This document shows, piece by piece, positions 7,838 through 16,872 of a stretch of DNA of 64,000 nt. Position 1 is the stretch's first letter. Each line of letters opens with the position of its first letter. Origin of the DNA: Nonomuraea rubra (GTDB lineage: Bacteria > Actinomycetota > Actinomycetes > Streptosporangiales > Streptosporangiaceae); contig NZ_JACHMI010000001.1 of assembly GCF_014207985.1 (NCBI RefSeq), positions 7,671,001 to 7,735,000 on the forward strand, written 5' to 3'. Both the position numbers and the translations under genes were made by a program. A model generated the notes under the pieces. It was not told the DNA's origin. It was given only the letters and a program-made list of their open reading frames with translations, and did no database searches.

Positions 7838-9967
7838 GTGGAGGCCTCCGTCGAGCAGCTCGTCTACGTCCGCGAGGACGAGTACACCGTCGCGCGCATG
7901 AGCGCCGACGGCGAGCCCGACTTCGTGGCCACCGGGCGCGCGCTGGCCGGGATCCAGCCGGGCGAGACGCTGCGGCTGTTCGGCGACTGGAGCCGGCATC
8001 CGCGCTACGGCCGCCGCTTCGCGGTCACCGGGTGCGAGCGGGTGACGCCGTCGTCCGTCCGGGCCATCCGCATCTACCTGGGGTCGGGGCTGATCAGGGG
8101 CATCGGGCCGCGGCTGGCGTACGCGATCGTCGACCACTTCGGCGAGGCCACGCTCAAGGTCATCGACAGCGAGCCGGAGCGGCTCACCGAGGTCGTCAAC
8201 ATCGGGCCGCAGCGGCAGGGCCAGATCGTGCAGGCGTGGCAGGAGCAGAAGGCCATCGCCGCGCTCATGGTGACGTTGCAGGGGCTCGGGGTCAGCCCGC
8301 TGCTGGCCGCCAAGATCTACCAGGTGTTCGGCAAGGACGCCGACGAGGTGCTGGCCACCGACCCGTACCGGCTGATCGGGCGGGTCAGGGGCATCGCGTT
8401 CCGCATCGCCGACCGGATCGCCCTGCAGTCGGGGGTGCCCGAGCGCAGCCCGGAGCGGATCAAGGCGGCGCTGCTCGACCGGCTGGAGGCGGCGGGCAGC
8501 CGCGACGGCCACTGCTTCGTGCCGGTGTCCACGCTGGTCAGGGAGGCGGCCGAGCTGATCGAGCAGGATCAGGAGAGCGTGCGGCCGATGGTCGACGCGC
8601 TGGCGGCCGACCGGCGGCTCGTCGTGGAGGCGGCGCCGGACCAGCCGGGGCAGGTGGTCGCGTACGCCAAGCACGTGCACAGCCGCGAGGTGGCGCTCAC
8701 CGCCCAGCTCGCGGCGCTGCTGGGGGCCCGCTCGACGCTGCCGCTGCGCGCCTACCGCGAGGACCCCGGCCTGCACGAGGACCAGCGCGCCGCCCTCACC
8801 ATGGCGCTGACCAGCACCGTCTCGATCATCACGGGCGGTCCGGGGTGCGGCAAGAGCCACACGGTCAAGGCCATCGCCACCACCGTGCGGGCCGCGGGCG
8901 GCTCGGTGACGCTCACCGCCCCGACCGGCAAGGCCGCCAAGCGGCTGTCGGAGCTGACGGGGCTGCCCGCGATGACCGTGCACCGCATGCTCGCCCAGCA
9001 GCCCGATCCCGACCCCGAGACGCTGTTCGACGAGCGGCCGTCGCAGGCCGACCTGATCGTGGTGGACGAGGCGTCCATGCTCGACCTGCACCTGGCCACC
9101 CGGCTCACCTCGGCGGTCCGGCCCGGCAGCCACCTGCTGCTCATCGGCGACGGCGACCAGCTGCCCAGCATCGGCCCCGGTGACGTCCTGGCCGACCTGC
9201 TGCGGGTGACAGCGATCCCGCGGGTCCAGCTCACCCACGTCTTCCGCCAGGCGGACGGCAGCGGCATCATCGGCGCCGCCCACCGCATCCGCGCGGGCCG
9301 GCTGCCGGCCGTGCCCGGCGGGGGCGGGTTCTGGTTCGAGGAGCTCGACGATCCCGAGCAGGTGGCGCGGCGCGTGGCGCACCTGGCGATGGTGGCGATC
9401 CCCCGCAAGCAGGACGTCGAGCCCGACCAGGTGCAGGTGCTGTGCCCGATGCGCAAGGGCGAGACGGGCGCCACGGCACTCGGCCGGCTGATCCAGGACC
9501 AGCTCAACCCGGCCGCCGACGACAAGCCCGAGCACTGGTCGGGCGCCACGGTGTTCCGGGTGGGCGACCGGGTGATGCCGATCCGCAACAACTACGACAA
9601 GGGCGTCTTCAACGGGGAGACGGGCACGGTGACGGCGGTGGTGCGGGAGGAGCGGATGATCGAGATCCGCACCGACGACGGGGAGAGCGTGCGGTACGGC
9701 TTCGACGAGCTCGACGACCTGACGCACGCGTACGCGATCAGCGTGCACCGGTCGCAGGGCAGCGAGTACCCGTTCGTGGTGGCGCCGATCGTGGCCGAGT
9801 CCGGGGGGATCATGCTGCGCCGCAAGCTGCTGTACACGCTGGTGACGCGGGCCAAGGCGTGGGTGGTGCTGGTGGGGCAGCGGGAGGCGCTGGAGCTGGC
9901 GGTGCACCGGCTGGGGCATCGCAGGAACACGGGCCTGGCGCGCAGGCTCGCGCTGAGCCTCGAATGA
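7838..9967 (+). CDS. recD2: RecD2-like ATP-dependent DNA helicase
   Basis: A 709-residue SF1B helicase of the RecD2 type (no RecBC partner), predicted 5'-3' unwinding in DNA repair. The N-terminal part has an OB-like domain and helix-hairpin-helix region; motif I GGPGCGKS is at about residue 333, then LTAPTGKAAKRL, VVDEASMLD (Walker B), GDGDQLPSIGPG, LTHVFRQ, and the UvrD-like C-terminal motifs YAISVHRSQGSEYP and YTLVTRAK. I chose the GTG at 7838; an upstream in-frame GTG at 7751 would translate through the repeat block. No ribosome binding site precedes 7838, so it may be leaderless. Confidence 0.92.
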   Translation: MEASVEQLVYVREDEYTVARMSADGEPDFVATGRALAGIQPGETLRLFGDWSRHPRYGRRFAVTGCERVTPSSVRAIRIYLGSGLIRGIGPRLAYAIVDHFGEATLKVIDSEPERLTEVVNIGPQRQGQIVQAWQEQKAIAALMVTLQGLGVSPLLAAKIYQVFGKDADEVLATDPYRLIGRVRGIAFRIADRIALQSGVPERSPERIKAALLDRLEAAGSRDGHCFVPVSTLVREAAELIEQDQESVRPMVDALAADRRLVVEAAPDQPGQVVAYAKHVHSREVALTAQLAALLGARSTLPLRAYREDPGLHEDQRAALTMALTSTVSIITGGPGCGKSHTVKAIATTVRAAGGSVTLTAPTGKAAKRLSELTGLPAMTVHRMLAQQPDPDPETLFDERPSQADLIVVDEASMLDLHLATRLTSAVRPGSHLLLIGDGDQLPSIGPGDVLADLLRVTAIPRVQLTHVFRQADGSGIIGAAHRIRAGRLPAVPGGGGFWFEELDDPEQVARRVAHLAMVAIPRKQDVEPDQVQVLCPMRKGETGATALGRLIQDQLNPAADDKPEHWSGATVFRVGDRVMPIRNNYDKGVFNGETGTVTAVVREERMIEIRTDDGESVRYGFDELDDLTHAYAISVHRSQGSEYPFVVAPIVAESGGIMLRRKLLYTLVTRAKAWVVLVGQREALELAVHRLGHRRNTGLARRLALSLE

Positions 9968-10044
9968 GGCCGGGCCGCCGGGGCACCGACACGGGCGGAG
10001 GGCGCCCGGGCGCTAACGCGGGTGAAAGCGCCGGGCGTTGACGG

Positions 10045-12978
10045 CTAGCGCGGGCGGAGGGCGGCGGCCAGGAGCTCGGCCAGGTGGCGGCCCTGGCGGC
10101 CGGTGCGGGCGGCGGCGATCTGGGTGCGGCAGGAGAACCCGTCGGCGAGGATGGCCTCCGTGTCGCTCGCCGACCGCACCGCGGGCCACAGCCCCTCCTC
10201 GGCGCAGGCCACCGACACGTCGTAGTGATCCCGTTCGAACCCGAAGTTCCCGGCCTGCCCGCAACACCCGGAGTCGAGCACCTTCGTCCGGAACCCGAAC
10301 CGCGCCAGCACGGCCCGGTCCGCGTCGTACCCCATGATGGCGCTCTGGTGGCAGTGCACCTGGGCCACCACCGATCCGCCCGGCGAGGACGGCCGCCAGT
10401 CGGGCGCCCGCTGCTCCAGCAGCTCCGACAGCGTCAGCGTGCGCTCGGACACGAGCCGCGTCTGCGCCGTGTTGAGCAGCTCGGGCCCGTCGGAGCGGAA
10501 CACGGCGGTGCAGCTCGGCTCCAGGCCCACCACCGGTACCCCCGCCTCGGCCCACGGCAGCAGCGCCCGCACGCTGCGCGCCAGCACCCGGCGGGCGATC
10601 CCGAGCTGCCCCGTGCTGATCCAGGTCAGCCCGCAGCACAGCGTCACCGGCGGCACGTGCACCTCGAACCCGGCGGCCTCCAGCACCTCCACGGCCGCCC
10701 GCGCCACGCGCGGCTCGAAGTTGTTGGAGAACGTGTCCGCCCACAGCACCACGCGCCCCCGCGTGCCGGGCCCGACCACGCCGCGCCCCTTGAACCAGTC
10801 GGTGAAGCGCTCCCCCGCGAACCGCGGCAGCGCCCGCCGTCCCGAGACCCCCGCGGCGGCCTTGACCAGCCGTGACAGCCCTGGCGTCTGGGTGAGGGCG
10901 TTCACCGCGTGCGGGGCCGCGGAGGCGAGCGCCGCCCACAGCGGCAGCCACCCCATGGAGTAGTGCGCGGCCGGCCGCAGCCGGTGCCGGTAGTGGTGGG
11001 CGAGGAACTCGGCCTTGTACGTGGCCATGTCCACGTTCACCGGGCATTCGGCCCGGCAGCCCTTGCAGGCCAGGCAGAGGTCGAGCGCGTCGCGCACGGC
11101 CTCGGACCGCCAGCCGTCGGTGATCAGGTCGCCGCGCACCATCTCCTCCAGCAGCCTGGCCCGCCCGCGCGTGGAGTGCTCCTCCTCGCGGGTGACCCGG
11201 TAGCTGGGGCACATGACGCCGCCCTCGAAGGTGTGCTTGCGGCAGTTGCCCGTCCCGACGCAGCGGGTGGCGGCGTGCCCGAACCGCCCGTGGTCGGCCG
11301 GGTAGCCGAAGAACGTGTGCCTGGGCTCCAGCGGGTAGAAGTGCCGCTGGGCCAGGTCGTCGTCGAGGCGGTGCGGGTGGACGACCTTGCCGGGGTTCAT
11401 CCGGTCGCGGGGGTCGAAGACGGCCTTCATGCGGCCGAACGCCTCCACGACCTGCTCGCCGAACATGCGCGGCAGCAGCTCGGCCAGCGCCTGCCCGTCG
11501 CCGTGCTCGCCCGACAGCGACCCGCCGTAGGAGGCGACGAGGTCGGCGCCCTCCTCGGCGAACCTGCGGTATCGGGCGATGCCGTCGTCGGTGTGCAGGT
11601 CGAGCGGGAGCCTGCCGTGCACGCAGCCCTGCCCGAAGTGGCCGTACAGGGCCGAGTGGGCGTAGCCGTGGCGGTGCCGCAGCCGGTCGTAGTCACGCAG
11701 GTAGGCGCCCAGCCGCTCGGGCGGGACGGCCGCGTCGGACCAGCCCTCGTACGTCTGCCGCCCGGTCGGCGGGTACGCCTCCACGCCCAGCCCCGACTCG
11801 CGCAGCCGCCACAGCTCGTCCTCCCTGGCCGGGTCGCCCAGGAACGCGTGCGACGGCGCGGGCCTGCCGTCGCTGCGGCACAGGTCGCGCATCATGTCCT
11901 CGGCCCGCTGGCGCGCCTCGTCGGCCGTGTCGCCACCGAACTGCACGAGCAGCCATCCGGCCCCGGGCGGCAGGTCGCGCAGCGCGGGGTCGTGCGGGCG
12001 CTCGGCCCGGGCCAGCCGGTACATCGTCTCGTCCATGGCCTCCAGCGCCAGCGGCCGATGCGCGGCGACGGAGGGGACGGCGTCGGCGGCGGCGAAGATG
12101 TCCTGGAAACCCAGGACGGCCAGCGACCGGGCGGCCGGGCGCGGCACCACGGCCAGCTCGGCGCGCAGCACGGTGACGAGCGTGCCCTCGCTGCCGACGA
12201 GGGCGCGGGCCAGGTTGAAGCCGTTCTCGGGCAGGAGCTGGTCCAGGTTGTAGCCGGACACCCGCCGTTCGAGCCGGGGGAAGCGGGTGCGGACCAGCTC
12301 CATGGTGTCGTCGCGCAGGTCGCGCAGCCGCCGGTAGATCTCGGCCAGGCGGCCGCCCTCGGCCTGGATGCGGGCGTACTCGTCGGCGCCGGTCGGCCCG
12401 ACCCACGCGCGTACGCCGTCGTAGGTGAGGATCTCCAGGCGCAGCACGGAGTCGGCCATCTTCCCGTACGCCTGGGCGGAGGCCCCGCACGAGTCGTTGC
12501 CGATCATGCCGCCGATGGTGCAGGCGCGGTGGCTGGACGGTTTGGGCCCGACCATCAGCCCGTCGCGTTCCAGGACGTGGTTGACGTGGTCCAGCACGGC
12601 TCCGGCCTGCACGGTGATCCGCCGCCCCGGCACGTCCACGGACTCGACCTGACCGCAGTGCTTGGACCAGTCGATCACCACGGCCACGTTGCAGCACTGC
12701 CCGGCCAGGCTGGTGCCGCCGCCGCGGGACAGCACGGGTACGTCCCTGGCCCGGCACACGGACACCGCCGCCACCCCGGCGTCGAGGTGGCGCGGCACCA
12801 CCACGCCGATGGGGACCTGCCGGTAGTTGGAGGCGTCCGTGGAGTAGGCGGCGCGGCTGCCCGTGTCGAAGCGCACCTCCCCGTCCACGGCCTCCTCCAG
12901 CCGCCGGCGCAGCGTCTCGACGTCGATCTCGCGCGGCGGGGGCGCGTGGGTGACGGGCGTTGTGACCTGGGTGTCCAT
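10045..12978 (-). CDS. FAD-linked oxidase / Fe-S (GlcD-GlcF type) fusion, 2-hydroxyacid dehydrogenase
   Basis: A 977-residue fusion of a VAO-type FAD domain and a GlpC/GlcF-like Fe-S domain, like E. coli YdiJ and D-lactate or D-2-hydroxyglutarate dehydrogenases that feed electrons to the quinone pool. FAD-site motifs SRGGGTSLAGQ and IGGMIGNDSCGA lie at about 85-170. Cys motifs GNCRKHTFEGGVMC and CLACKGCRAECP (about 600-680) ligate clusters, and two CCG-type repeats (TLCCGLTW, DSGCCGQAGNFG) close the protein. The substrate cannot be fixed from sequence. Confidence 0.9.
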   Translation of the reverse strand: MDTQVTTPVTHAPPPREIDVETLRRRLEEAVDGEVRFDTGSRAAYSTDASNYRQVPIGVVVPRHLDAGVAAVSVCRARDVPVLSRGGGTSLAGQCCNVAVVIDWSKHCGQVESVDVPGRRITVQAGAVLDHVNHVLERDGLMVGPKPSSHRACTIGGMIGNDSCGASAQAYGKMADSVLRLEILTYDGVRAWVGPTGADEYARIQAEGGRLAEIYRRLRDLRDDTMELVRTRFPRLERRVSGYNLDQLLPENGFNLARALVGSEGTLVTVLRAELAVVPRPAARSLAVLGFQDIFAAADAVPSVAAHRPLALEAMDETMYRLARAERPHDPALRDLPPGAGWLLVQFGGDTADEARQRAEDMMRDLCRSDGRPAPSHAFLGDPAREDELWRLRESGLGVEAYPPTGRQTYEGWSDAAVPPERLGAYLRDYDRLRHRHGYAHSALYGHFGQGCVHGRLPLDLHTDDGIARYRRFAEEGADLVASYGGSLSGEHGDGQALAELLPRMFGEQVVEAFGRMKAVFDPRDRMNPGKVVHPHRLDDDLAQRHFYPLEPRHTFFGYPADHGRFGHAATRCVGTGNCRKHTFEGGVMCPSYRVTREEEHSTRGRARLLEEMVRGDLITDGWRSEAVRDALDLCLACKGCRAECPVNVDMATYKAEFLAHHYRHRLRPAAHYSMGWLPLWAALASAAPHAVNALTQTPGLSRLVKAAAGVSGRRALPRFAGERFTDWFKGRGVVGPGTRGRVVLWADTFSNNFEPRVARAAVEVLEAAGFEVHVPPVTLCCGLTWISTGQLGIARRVLARSVRALLPWAEAGVPVVGLEPSCTAVFRSDGPELLNTAQTRLVSERTLTLSELLEQRAPDWRPSSPGGSVVAQVHCHQSAIMGYDADRAVLARFGFRTKVLDSGCCGQAGNFGFERDHYDVSVACAEEGLWPAVRSASDTEAILADGFSCRTQIAAARTGRQGRHLAELLAAALRPR

Positions 12979-13101
12979 GCCCGGCCCTTACCCTGGCCGT
13001 CCCAGCCGAGCCCCAACGCAACGCCAAGGCGCGCCCTGAATGTCCGCTATGGCGGGATAACGATTGGCGGCGGGGCGCCGCACGCGGCACCATGACCAGT
13101 G

Positions 13102-13644
13102 ATGGACGAACGTCGCATGATACGCGTTTCCAAGTATCTCGCCAGGCATCTGCGGCACGATCCGCAGCGCATCGGCCTCGCGCTCGACCCGGCCGGCTGG
13201 GTGGAGGTGGAGGAGCTGCTGCGGGCCGCCGCCGCGCACGGGTTCCCGATCACGCCCGAGGAGCTGCGGGTGGTCGTCGCCGGCAACGACAAGCGCCGGT
13301 ACACGATCGAGTCGGGGCGGATCAGGGCCAGCCAGGGGCACTCGGTGCCGGTGGACCTCGGGCTGACGGCGATCGAGCCGCCCGAGGTGCTCTACCACGG
13401 CACGGTGGGGCGGTTCCTGGCGGCGATCAGGCAGGAGGGCCTGCGGCCGATGGGCCGGCACCACGTGCACCTGTCGCCCGACCGGGAGACGGCCACGCGG
13501 GTCGGGGCGCGGCGGGGCGTGCCCGTGGTGCTGGTGGTGGCGTCGGGGGTGATGCACGCCGACGGGCACGCGTTCCTGCGCAGCGCGAACGGGGTGTGGC
13601 TGGTGGACCACGTGCCGCCGGGTTACCTGCGCTTCCCGTCCTGA
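13102..13644 (+). CDS. kptA: RNA 2'-phosphotransferase, KptA/Tpt1 family
   Basis: A 180-residue KptA/Tpt1 protein. In eukaryotes Tpt1 removes the splice-junction 2'-phosphate of tRNA using NAD+, giving nicotinamide and ADP-ribose 1'',2''-cyclic phosphate; bacterial homologs also can ADP-ribosylate 5'-phosphate ends in vitro. Motifs: SKYLARHLRHDP, GNDKRRYTIE, RIRASQGHS, LYHGT and HHVHLSPD, all expected NAD- and RNA-contacting parts. Start ATG at 13102 (GTG at 13099 also possible). Bacteria lack the tRNA splicing that would make the canonical substrate. The 3' end overlaps the NADAR gene by 22 nt. Confidence 0.93.
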   Translation: MDERRMIRVSKYLARHLRHDPQRIGLALDPAGWVEVEELLRAAAAHGFPITPEELRVVVAGNDKRRYTIESGRIRASQGHSVPVDLGLTAIEPPEVLYHGTVGRFLAAIRQEGLRPMGRHHVHLSPDRETATRVGARRGVPVVLVVASGVMHADGHAFLRSANGVWLVDHVPPGYLRFPS

Positions 13645-14195
13645 AGGACGCTCCTGGCGGCCATCAGGGCGAAGCCGAGCAGGTTGAGGCCCTGCCACCG
13701 CTCGGCGGAGGCGGCGCGCTCGTCGCCGGCCGCCAGGCCGATGCCCCACACCCGGTCGCGGGGGCTGGCCTCCACGAGGACGCGCCGGCCGGTGCCGAGC
13801 AGGTAACCGGCCAGGTCTGCGTGCTCGCCGAACTTGGCCACGTTGCCGCGTACGACGAGGTCGAAGCGGCACTCCTCCCACCTCGCCTGGTCGAAGCCCC
13901 GCACGGCGCGGCCGAGCTCCTTGGCCTGCCGGGGATGCCGGGAGCCGAGGATCCTGGCCGCGATCTCCTCGTCGCCGAACAGCCACGCCTTGTGCGCCAT
14001 CATGTAGTGCTCGGCCGAGGCGAACGTGTGCCCGCCCTCGCTGAACCTGACCGGCCACCACTGGCTCAGGCAGCCCTGGCCGACGCCGCCGTCACGGGCA
14101 GGCTGGTGCCCCCAGAAGTACAGATATTTCAGGCGCTGGCCGCGCCGCTCGGCGGCGACCAGCTCCTCGACGGTCATCGGAAGGTCATCGGGCAT
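13623..14195 (-). CDS. NADAR family protein (YbiA-like)
   Basis: A 190-residue NADAR (NAD/ADP-ribose) superfamily protein. Family members include YbiA N-glycosidases acting on riboflavin intermediates and enzymes that remove ADP-ribose from guanine bases. Motifs: YLYFWGHQPA, LSQWWPVRF, FASAEHYMMAHKA (conserved Glu-His), and C-terminal DRVWGIGL followed by WQGLNLLGFALM. Length is typical. It converges on and overlaps kptA, another NAD/ADP-ribose enzyme, hinting at a shared substrate world; that link is inferred. Confidence 0.92.
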   Translation of the reverse strand: MPDDLPMTVEELVAAERRGQRLKYLYFWGHQPARDGGVGQGCLSQWWPVRFSEGGHTFASAEHYMMAHKAWLFGDEEIAARILGSRHPRQAKELGRAVRGFDQARWEECRFDLVVRGNVAKFGEHADLAGYLLGTGRRVLVEASPRDRVWGIGLAAGDERAASAERWQGLNLLGFALMAARSVLQDGKRR

Positions 14196-14280
14196 GACCG
14201 TCAGTATGCCCGGCCGCCCGCGTGAGGCGACCGGCCCCCGGCGAGCTGCGCGGCGCGACCGACTCCAGCCACCCGGAACG

Positions 14281-14559
14281 TCCGAAAGCGTCTACTGGTT
14301 CACGCAGACGGCAGGGTCGTCGGCGCACACGTACTTCGAGCGGATCAACGACTTCAGCATGTGGGGGCCGGTGGAGCGCGGCAGCGTGCCGACGGCGGTG
14401 GCGGTGTTCGCGACGGACTTCTCCGTGCGGCCGCCGGCCGAGCGGGTGCACAACGTCGTGCGCCGGTCGGAGTTGGGTCACGGCGGCCACTTCGCGGCGC
14501 TGGAGACTCCCGAGGTGCTGGTCACGGAGCTGCGCGAGTTCTTCGGCTCGCTGCGGTGA
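14281..14559 (+). pseudogene. Epoxide hydrolase C-terminal remnant
   Basis: The frame ending at the TGA 14557-14559 encodes about 92 residues matching the C-terminal end of the epoxide-hydrolase family of alpha/beta hydrolases: VYWFTQTAGSSAHTYFE, VPTAVAVFATDF and HGGHFAALETPEVLV with the catalytic-type His. The N-terminal ~280 residues, including nucleophile and oxyanion hole, are missing, and no start codon with a plausible ribosome binding site is present. A decayed fragment left by deletion. Confidence 0.75.
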
Positions 14560-14668
14560 AGAACGCCGGGCGAGGTCACGCCCCGCTCAAATGAGCACCA
14601 CTTCGCATCGTTTTCCCATTGTTTCTGCGTCAAGAAGGCGTGGGTGCGCTGGCGCTCGCGGGGCCTGT

Positions 14669-14674
14669 TACGGT
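14669..14674 (+). promoter_or_regulatory. Possible -10 box of ktrB
   Basis: TACGGT preceded by TGT, an actinobacterial-type extended -10. Initiation about 7 nt downstream would place the hairpin at 14688-14717 near the 5' end of the transcript. No convincing -35 is seen. Confidence 0.3.
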
Positions 14675-14687
14675 AGTGCGCCGGGAA

Positions 14688-14717
14688 GTCTGGTCGGCAA
14701 GGGACTGCCGGTCAGAT
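14688..14717 (+). promoter_or_regulatory. Strong hairpin in the ktrB 5' leader
   Basis: Arm 14690-14699 (CTGGTCGGCA) pairs with 14706-14715 (TGCCGGTCAG) over 10 bp, two of them G-U wobbles, extended by two more pairs outside, around a 6-nt loop. A second hairpin GTGAC-AGTC-GTCAC lies at 14755-14768, and a near-palindrome is at 14731-14744. This ~110-nt leader ends at ktrB, so a structured regulatory RNA is plausible. I do not recognise a known riboswitch consensus. Confidence 0.4.
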
Positions 14718-14785
14718 GTTCGGGGGAGGCGTTCGCGAATGCGTGGCCGATGTCGTGACAGTCGTCACTGCCGCGACGGGGTGCG

Positions 14786-16138
14786 GTGATGGGCGTGCTG
14801 ACGCCGTTCACCTCCCGGTTCAGGCATCCCGCCCAGGTCGTGGTGGCCGCGTTCGGCCTGACCGCCGCGGTCGGCACCACCCTGCTCGCGCTGCCGATCT
14901 CCACCGCCGAGGGCGTGTCCGCGGGCTGGGTGGCCGCGCTGTTCACCGCGACGTCCGCCGTCTGCGTGACGGGGATGGCGATCGTGGACACCGAGTCGCA
15001 CTGGTCGGTGTTCGGCGAGCTGGTGATCGCCGGGCTGGTCCAGGTGGGCGGCCTGGGCATCATGACGATGGCGACCGTGTTCACGCTGCTGCTGTCCGGC
15101 CGGTTAGGGCTGCGGGCCAAGATCGCGGTGCAGGCCGAGACCAAGACGCTGAGCATGAGCGACGTGCGGCACGTCCTGCGCAAGGTGGTCGTGTTCAGCC
15201 TGGTGTGCGAGGCCATCGCCGCTGTCGTGCTCACCACCCGCTTCATGACCGGGTACGACGAGCCGTTCGGCAGCGCACTCTACCTCGGCGTCTTCCACGC
15301 GATCAGCGCCTTCAACGACGCCGGGTTCGCGCTGTGGCCCGACAGCCTCATCCGGTTCGTGTCCGACGGGTGGATCTGCCTGACCGTGGCCATCGCGAGC
15401 ATCATCAGCGGGCTCGGCTTCCCGGTGGTGTTCGAGCTGGCCCGCTCCTGGCGGCGCCCGGCCAGGTGGACCATCCTGACGAAGATCACGGTGTGGGTGA
15501 CCGCCGTCCTGCTGGTGCTCGGCACCCTGGCGTTCCTGGTGATCGAGTGGCGCAACCCCAGGACGCTCGGGCCGCTCGACGAGGGCGGCAAGGTGCTGGC
15601 GGCCTTCTTCGCCGCGGTCATGCCGCGCTCGGCCGGGTTCAACACCCTCGACATCTCCCAGATGCACCCGTCGAGCTGGCTGACCACCGACGTGCTGATG
15701 TTCATCGGCGGCGGCAGCGCGGGCACCGCCGGCGGCATCAAGGTGACCACGATCGGGCTGCTGGCCTTCGTCGTGTGGGCCGAGCTGCGCGGCGAGGGCC
15801 GGGTGAACATCGGCCACCGCAGCCTGCCCGACACCGCGCAGCGCCAGGCCGTGACGATCACGGCGCTGGGGGTCACGATCGTGGGCCTGGCCACGTACCT
15901 GCTGCTGGCCCTCACCCCGTACAGTCTCGACCAGGTCCTGTTCGAGGTGGTCGCGGCGTTCGGAACGGCGGGCCTGTCCACCGGCATCACCGCGAACGTC
16001 GGCACGGCCGGGCACCTGCTGCTGGTCGTGCTCATGTTCATCGGCCGGATCGGCCCACTCACCCTGGGCTCCGCCCTGGCACTCAACAGGCGCGCCCGGC
16101 ACTACGAGCTACCCGAGGAGCGTGTCATCGTTGGTTGA
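14786..16138 (+). CDS. ktrB: K+ transporter membrane subunit KtrB (TrkH family)
   Basis: A 450-residue SKT-family channel subunit with four membrane-pore-membrane repeats. Selectivity-filter glycines lie in the P-loops SAVCVTGMAI, SAFNDAGFA, MPRSAGFN and FGTAGLSTG. The third-repeat helix break that gates the pore is visible as GGGSAGTAGGIK. It imports K+ with Na+ coupling when bound to the cytosolic KtrA ring. Start is GTG 14786 or the ATG three bases later. Overlaps ktrA by 17 nt. Confidence 0.93.
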   Translation: MMGVLTPFTSRFRHPAQVVVAAFGLTAAVGTTLLALPISTAEGVSAGWVAALFTATSAVCVTGMAIVDTESHWSVFGELVIAGLVQVGGLGIMTMATVFTLLLSGRLGLRAKIAVQAETKTLSMSDVRHVLRKVVVFSLVCEAIAAVVLTTRFMTGYDEPFGSALYLGVFHAISAFNDAGFALWPDSLIRFVSDGWICLTVAIASIISGLGFPVVFELARSWRRPARWTILTKITVWVTAVLLVLGTLAFLVIEWRNPRTLGPLDEGGKVLAAFFAAVMPRSAGFNTLDISQMHPSSWLTTDVLMFIGGGSAGTAGGIKVTTIGLLAFVVWAELRGEGRVNIGHRSLPDTAQRQAVTITALGVTIVGLATYLLLALTPYSLDQVLFEVVAAFGTAGLSTGITANVGTAGHLLLVVLMFIGRIGPLTLGSALALNRRARHYELPEERVIVG

Positions 16139-16793
16139 GTACAAGGGCGACCCGGTCGTCGTCATCGGCCTGGGCCGGTTCGGCACCTCGCTGGCGCTGG
16201 AGCTCACCCGGCGCGGCACCGAGGTCCTGGCCATCGACCACCGTCCCAAGATCACCCAGAGCCTCGCGGGCCGCATCACGCAGATCGCCACCGCCGACGC
16301 CACCGACATGGAAGCGCTGCGCCAGCTCGGCGTGCCGGACTTCTACCAGGCGGTGGTGGCCGTCGGCAGCGACATCGAAGCCAGCATCCTGACCACGTCC
16401 CTGCTGGTCGAGCTGGAGATCAACGACATCTGGGCCAAGGCCGTCAGCACCCAGCACGGCCGCATCCTCAGCCGCATCGGCGCCCACCACGTCGTCTTCC
16501 CCGAGCACGACATGGGCGAACGCGTGGCCCACCTGGTCAGCGGCCGCATGCTCGACTACATGCAGGTGGACGAGGACTTCGCCATCGCCAAGACCAGCCC
16601 GCCGAAGGAGTACGTGGGCGTCCCCCTGGGCCGCTCCAACCTGCGCCGCAAGTACGGGGTCACGATCGTGGCGGTGAAGCCGCCGGACGAGGAGTTCACC
16701 TACGCCACGGCGGAGACGGAGCTGTCGTACGGCGACATCGTCCTGGTCTCGGGCACCACCGAACAGGTCGAACGCTTCGCCGAGCTGCCGTAG
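16122..16793 (+). CDS. ktrA: K+ uptake regulatory subunit KtrA (RCK domains)
   Basis: A 223-residue TrkA/KtrA-type protein. RCK-N with the Rossmann motif VIGLGRFGTSLA at about residues 13-24 binds ATP/ADP or NAD(H); an acidic Asp ends strand 2 (AIDHR). RCK-C spans about 140-223, the domain that binds c-di-AMP in some relatives. It gates KtrB from the cytoplasm. The GTG at 16122 sits almost on the GAGGAG ribosome binding site; an in-frame TTG at 16131 has better spacing and may be the true start. Confidence 0.92.
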   Translation: MSSLVEYKGDPVVVIGLGRFGTSLALELTRRGTEVLAIDHRPKITQSLAGRITQIATADATDMEALRQLGVPDFYQAVVAVGSDIEASILTTSLLVELEINDIWAKAVSTQHGRILSRIGAHHVVFPEHDMGERVAHLVSGRMLDYMQVDEDFAIAKTSPPKEYVGVPLGRSNLRRKYGVTIVAVKPPDEEFTYATAETELSYGDIVLVSGTTEQVERFAELP

Positions 16794-16872
16794 GCGGGCT
16801 CGGCTCACGAGACTCCGGACGTCCGCGCTCCCCGGCGCCCGCGGCGGCTACGCTGGGGGTCGGAGGCGAACG

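Noticed and set aside
14688..14785. Known c-di-AMP or cobalamin riboswitch before ktrB
   Set aside because: A strong hairpin exists, but I could not match conserved bases of either class; kept only as an unassigned leader.
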